In this document: positions 6,418 through 7,377 of the stretch, piece after piece | Layout: each line of letters opens with the position of its first letter | Numbering within the stretch: the stretch's first letter is position 1 | Origin: Dehalococcoidia bacterium | Lineage (GTDB): Bacteria; Chloroflexota; Dehalococcoidia; Dehalococcoidales; UBA5760 | Direction of reading: 5' to 3' | Assembly: GCA_030639215.1 (NCBI GenBank) | Contig: DAOWDD010000021.1 | Coordinates: forward strand, 1 to 7,377 | Length of the DNA stretch: 7,377 nt | Translations under genes and position numbers: made by a program | The notes under the pieces: model-generated | The model's database searches: none | What the model was told of the DNA's origin: nothing | Seen by the model: the letters and a program-made list of their open reading frames with translations, nothing else

Positions 6418-7377
6418 CTAAATCTCTATTAACCTGCTCATAATATTATAACCGGGGTCAAGAAACAAGCCCGTTTTTTCTGCCTCGGGCTCGGTAAGCC
6501 GCCCGGCACCGTTGGCACTAAACCCCTGACCCCAGAGCACAAAGGGGACCGGGTCCGGCGTATGGGTGCGCACCTCGATCGGGGTGGGGTGGTCGGGCAT
6601 TACCAGCACCCGGAGCGGCTCTCCCCGCCAGGAGCGCAGTTGAGCGGCCATCTCCCCATCCACTCGCTGGATAGCGGCCACCTTATCATCAATGGAGCCG
6701 GCATGACCGGCCTCATCCGGCGCCTCAATATGAACGACCACCAGGTCATATTCGCCAAGGGCGGCCAGGGCGCCGGCGCCCTGAGCGCCCAAATCACTAT
6801 CCGGCCCGTCGCTCACCCCGGCGATATCGAGCACCCCCATCCCCATCACCTGCGCCATCCCCCGAATAACATCGACCCCTGATGTTACCGCGGCGCTTAA
6901 GCCATAGACCTGCCGAAACGCGGGGATATCGGGTGCCCTGCGGCTGCCCCAGAAGAGCCATATCATAGTAGCCGGTAGCCTGCCCTGAGACCTCCGCTTG
7001 ACATTCACCGGGTGGTCACGGAGCACCACCTCCGAACGCTGCATCAGGTCCCGCAGCAGCCCACTCCCCGGACCCTTAGGCAGAAACTCTCTAACGGGCC
7101 TATCCGGGATATCGTGGGGCGGCGTACAGGCAGCCTCCAGGGTGCCCTCCTGTCCCTTCAACTTGCAGATGTGCCGGTAGCTGACGCCGGGATAGAAGCG
7201 AACACCGCCGCCACCAAGACCTTCCTCCAGAGCGGAGATAAGCTCCCGGGCCTCGCTGCTGCTGATATGACCGGCGCTATAGTCCCACATCATACCGTCG
7301 CGCACCGCCACCAGATTGCAGCGGAAGACGACCTCGCTCTCCTCAATATTAACGCCCATACTCCTCGCCTCAATAGC
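6418..7377 (-). CDS. ApgM-family enzyme (phosphoglycerate mutase-like / possible homoserine kinase), 5' partial
   Basis: The reading frame stays open to the window edge, showing 319 residues and a TAG stop. An ATG at 7359 is not the true start: the six codons before it read AIEARS, so AIEARSMGVNIEESEVVFRC is the continuous internal stretch expected in this family, whose members are about 400 residues. The missing part should hold the N-terminal metal-binding DGxxD region. Visible alkaline-phosphatase-superfamily metal motifs are HIEAPDEAGH (6703-6732) and PDHPTP (6580-6597), followed by a THTPDPVPF segment; DYSAGHI is also present. The archaeal-type cofactor-independent phosphoglycerate mutase interconverts 2- and 3-phosphoglycerate. 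A bacterial subgroup (TIGR02535) is proposed to be homoserine kinase and tends to sit beside threonine-pathway genes. The lysC neighbour and the IWLFWG motif (6940-6957) make that subgroup plausible here. Family is confident, exact reaction is not. Confidence 0.88.
   Translation of the reverse strand, partial: AIEARSMGVNIEESEVVFRCNLVAVRDGMMWDYSAGHISSSEARELISALEEGLGGGGVRFYPGVSYRHICKLKGQEGTLEAACTPPHDIPDRPVREFLPKGPGSGLLRDLMQRSEVVLRDHPVNVKRRSQGRLPATMIWLFWGSRRAPDIPAFRQVYGLSAAVTSGVDVIRGMAQVMGMGVLDIAGVSDGPDSDLGAQGAGALAALGEYDLVVVHIEAPDEAGHAGSIDDKVAAIQRVDGEMAAQLRSWRGEPLRVLVMPDHPTPIEVRTHTPDPVPFVLWGQGFSANGAGRLTEPEAEKTGLFLDPGYNIMSRLIEI

Noticed and set aside
1..7377. A hidden defence system, mobile element, CRISPR array, tRNA or rRNA gene
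   Set aside because: Coding regions with clear housekeeping or metabolic families cover nearly the whole window. I saw no transposase, integrase, direct repeat array or RNA-like fold on either strand.

Overview
The window reads as an ordinary, densely packed bacterial chromosome segment with moderately high GC. It contains five protein genes, almost no intergenic DNA, and no sign of mobile elements, CRISPR arrays, RNA genes or phage. The best taxonomic guess is a Chloroflexota (Dehalococcoidia-like) genome or metagenomic bin. This rests on the general look of the proteins and on the combination of an ApgM-family enzyme, lysC, a TPR protein and gyrA; it is inference, not proof.

Layout. On the + strand, 18-1865 encodes a complete 615-residue radical SAM protein with an N-terminal B12-binding-like region (the TIGR03960-type family). 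Everything else is on the - strand and reads right to left as one likely transcription unit. It begins with an ApgM-family phosphoglycerate mutase-like enzyme whose 5' end is cut by the window edge (6418 to beyond 7377). Next come aspartate kinase lysC (5142-6362), an unrecognised TPR protein (4303-5097) and DNA gyrase subunit A (1846-4287). Gaps inside this unit are 55, 44 and 15 bases. The gyrA and radical SAM genes converge and overlap by 20 bases at their 3' ends, so neither has room for a terminator of its own between the genes.

How the genes may work together. LysC makes the first committed step of the aspartate pathway (Lys, Thr, Met, diaminopimelate). The neighbouring ApgM-family protein may be the alternative homoserine kinase of that pathway rather than a glycolytic mutase. 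Inside lysC there is a strong Shine-Dalgarno sequence followed by an in-frame ATG (codon 246). It would yield a 161-residue beta subunit containing only the two ACT regulatory domains, as in the alpha2beta2 aspartokinases of Bacillus and Corynebacterium. The TPR protein and GyrA appear to be carried along as downstream genes of the same unit.

I see no convincing new biological system. The most useful leads are the lysC gene-within-a-gene start, the possible homoserine kinase identity of the ApgM-family protein, the undescribed TPR/beta-domain protein ahead of gyrA, and the C-terminal cysteine cluster of the radical SAM protein.
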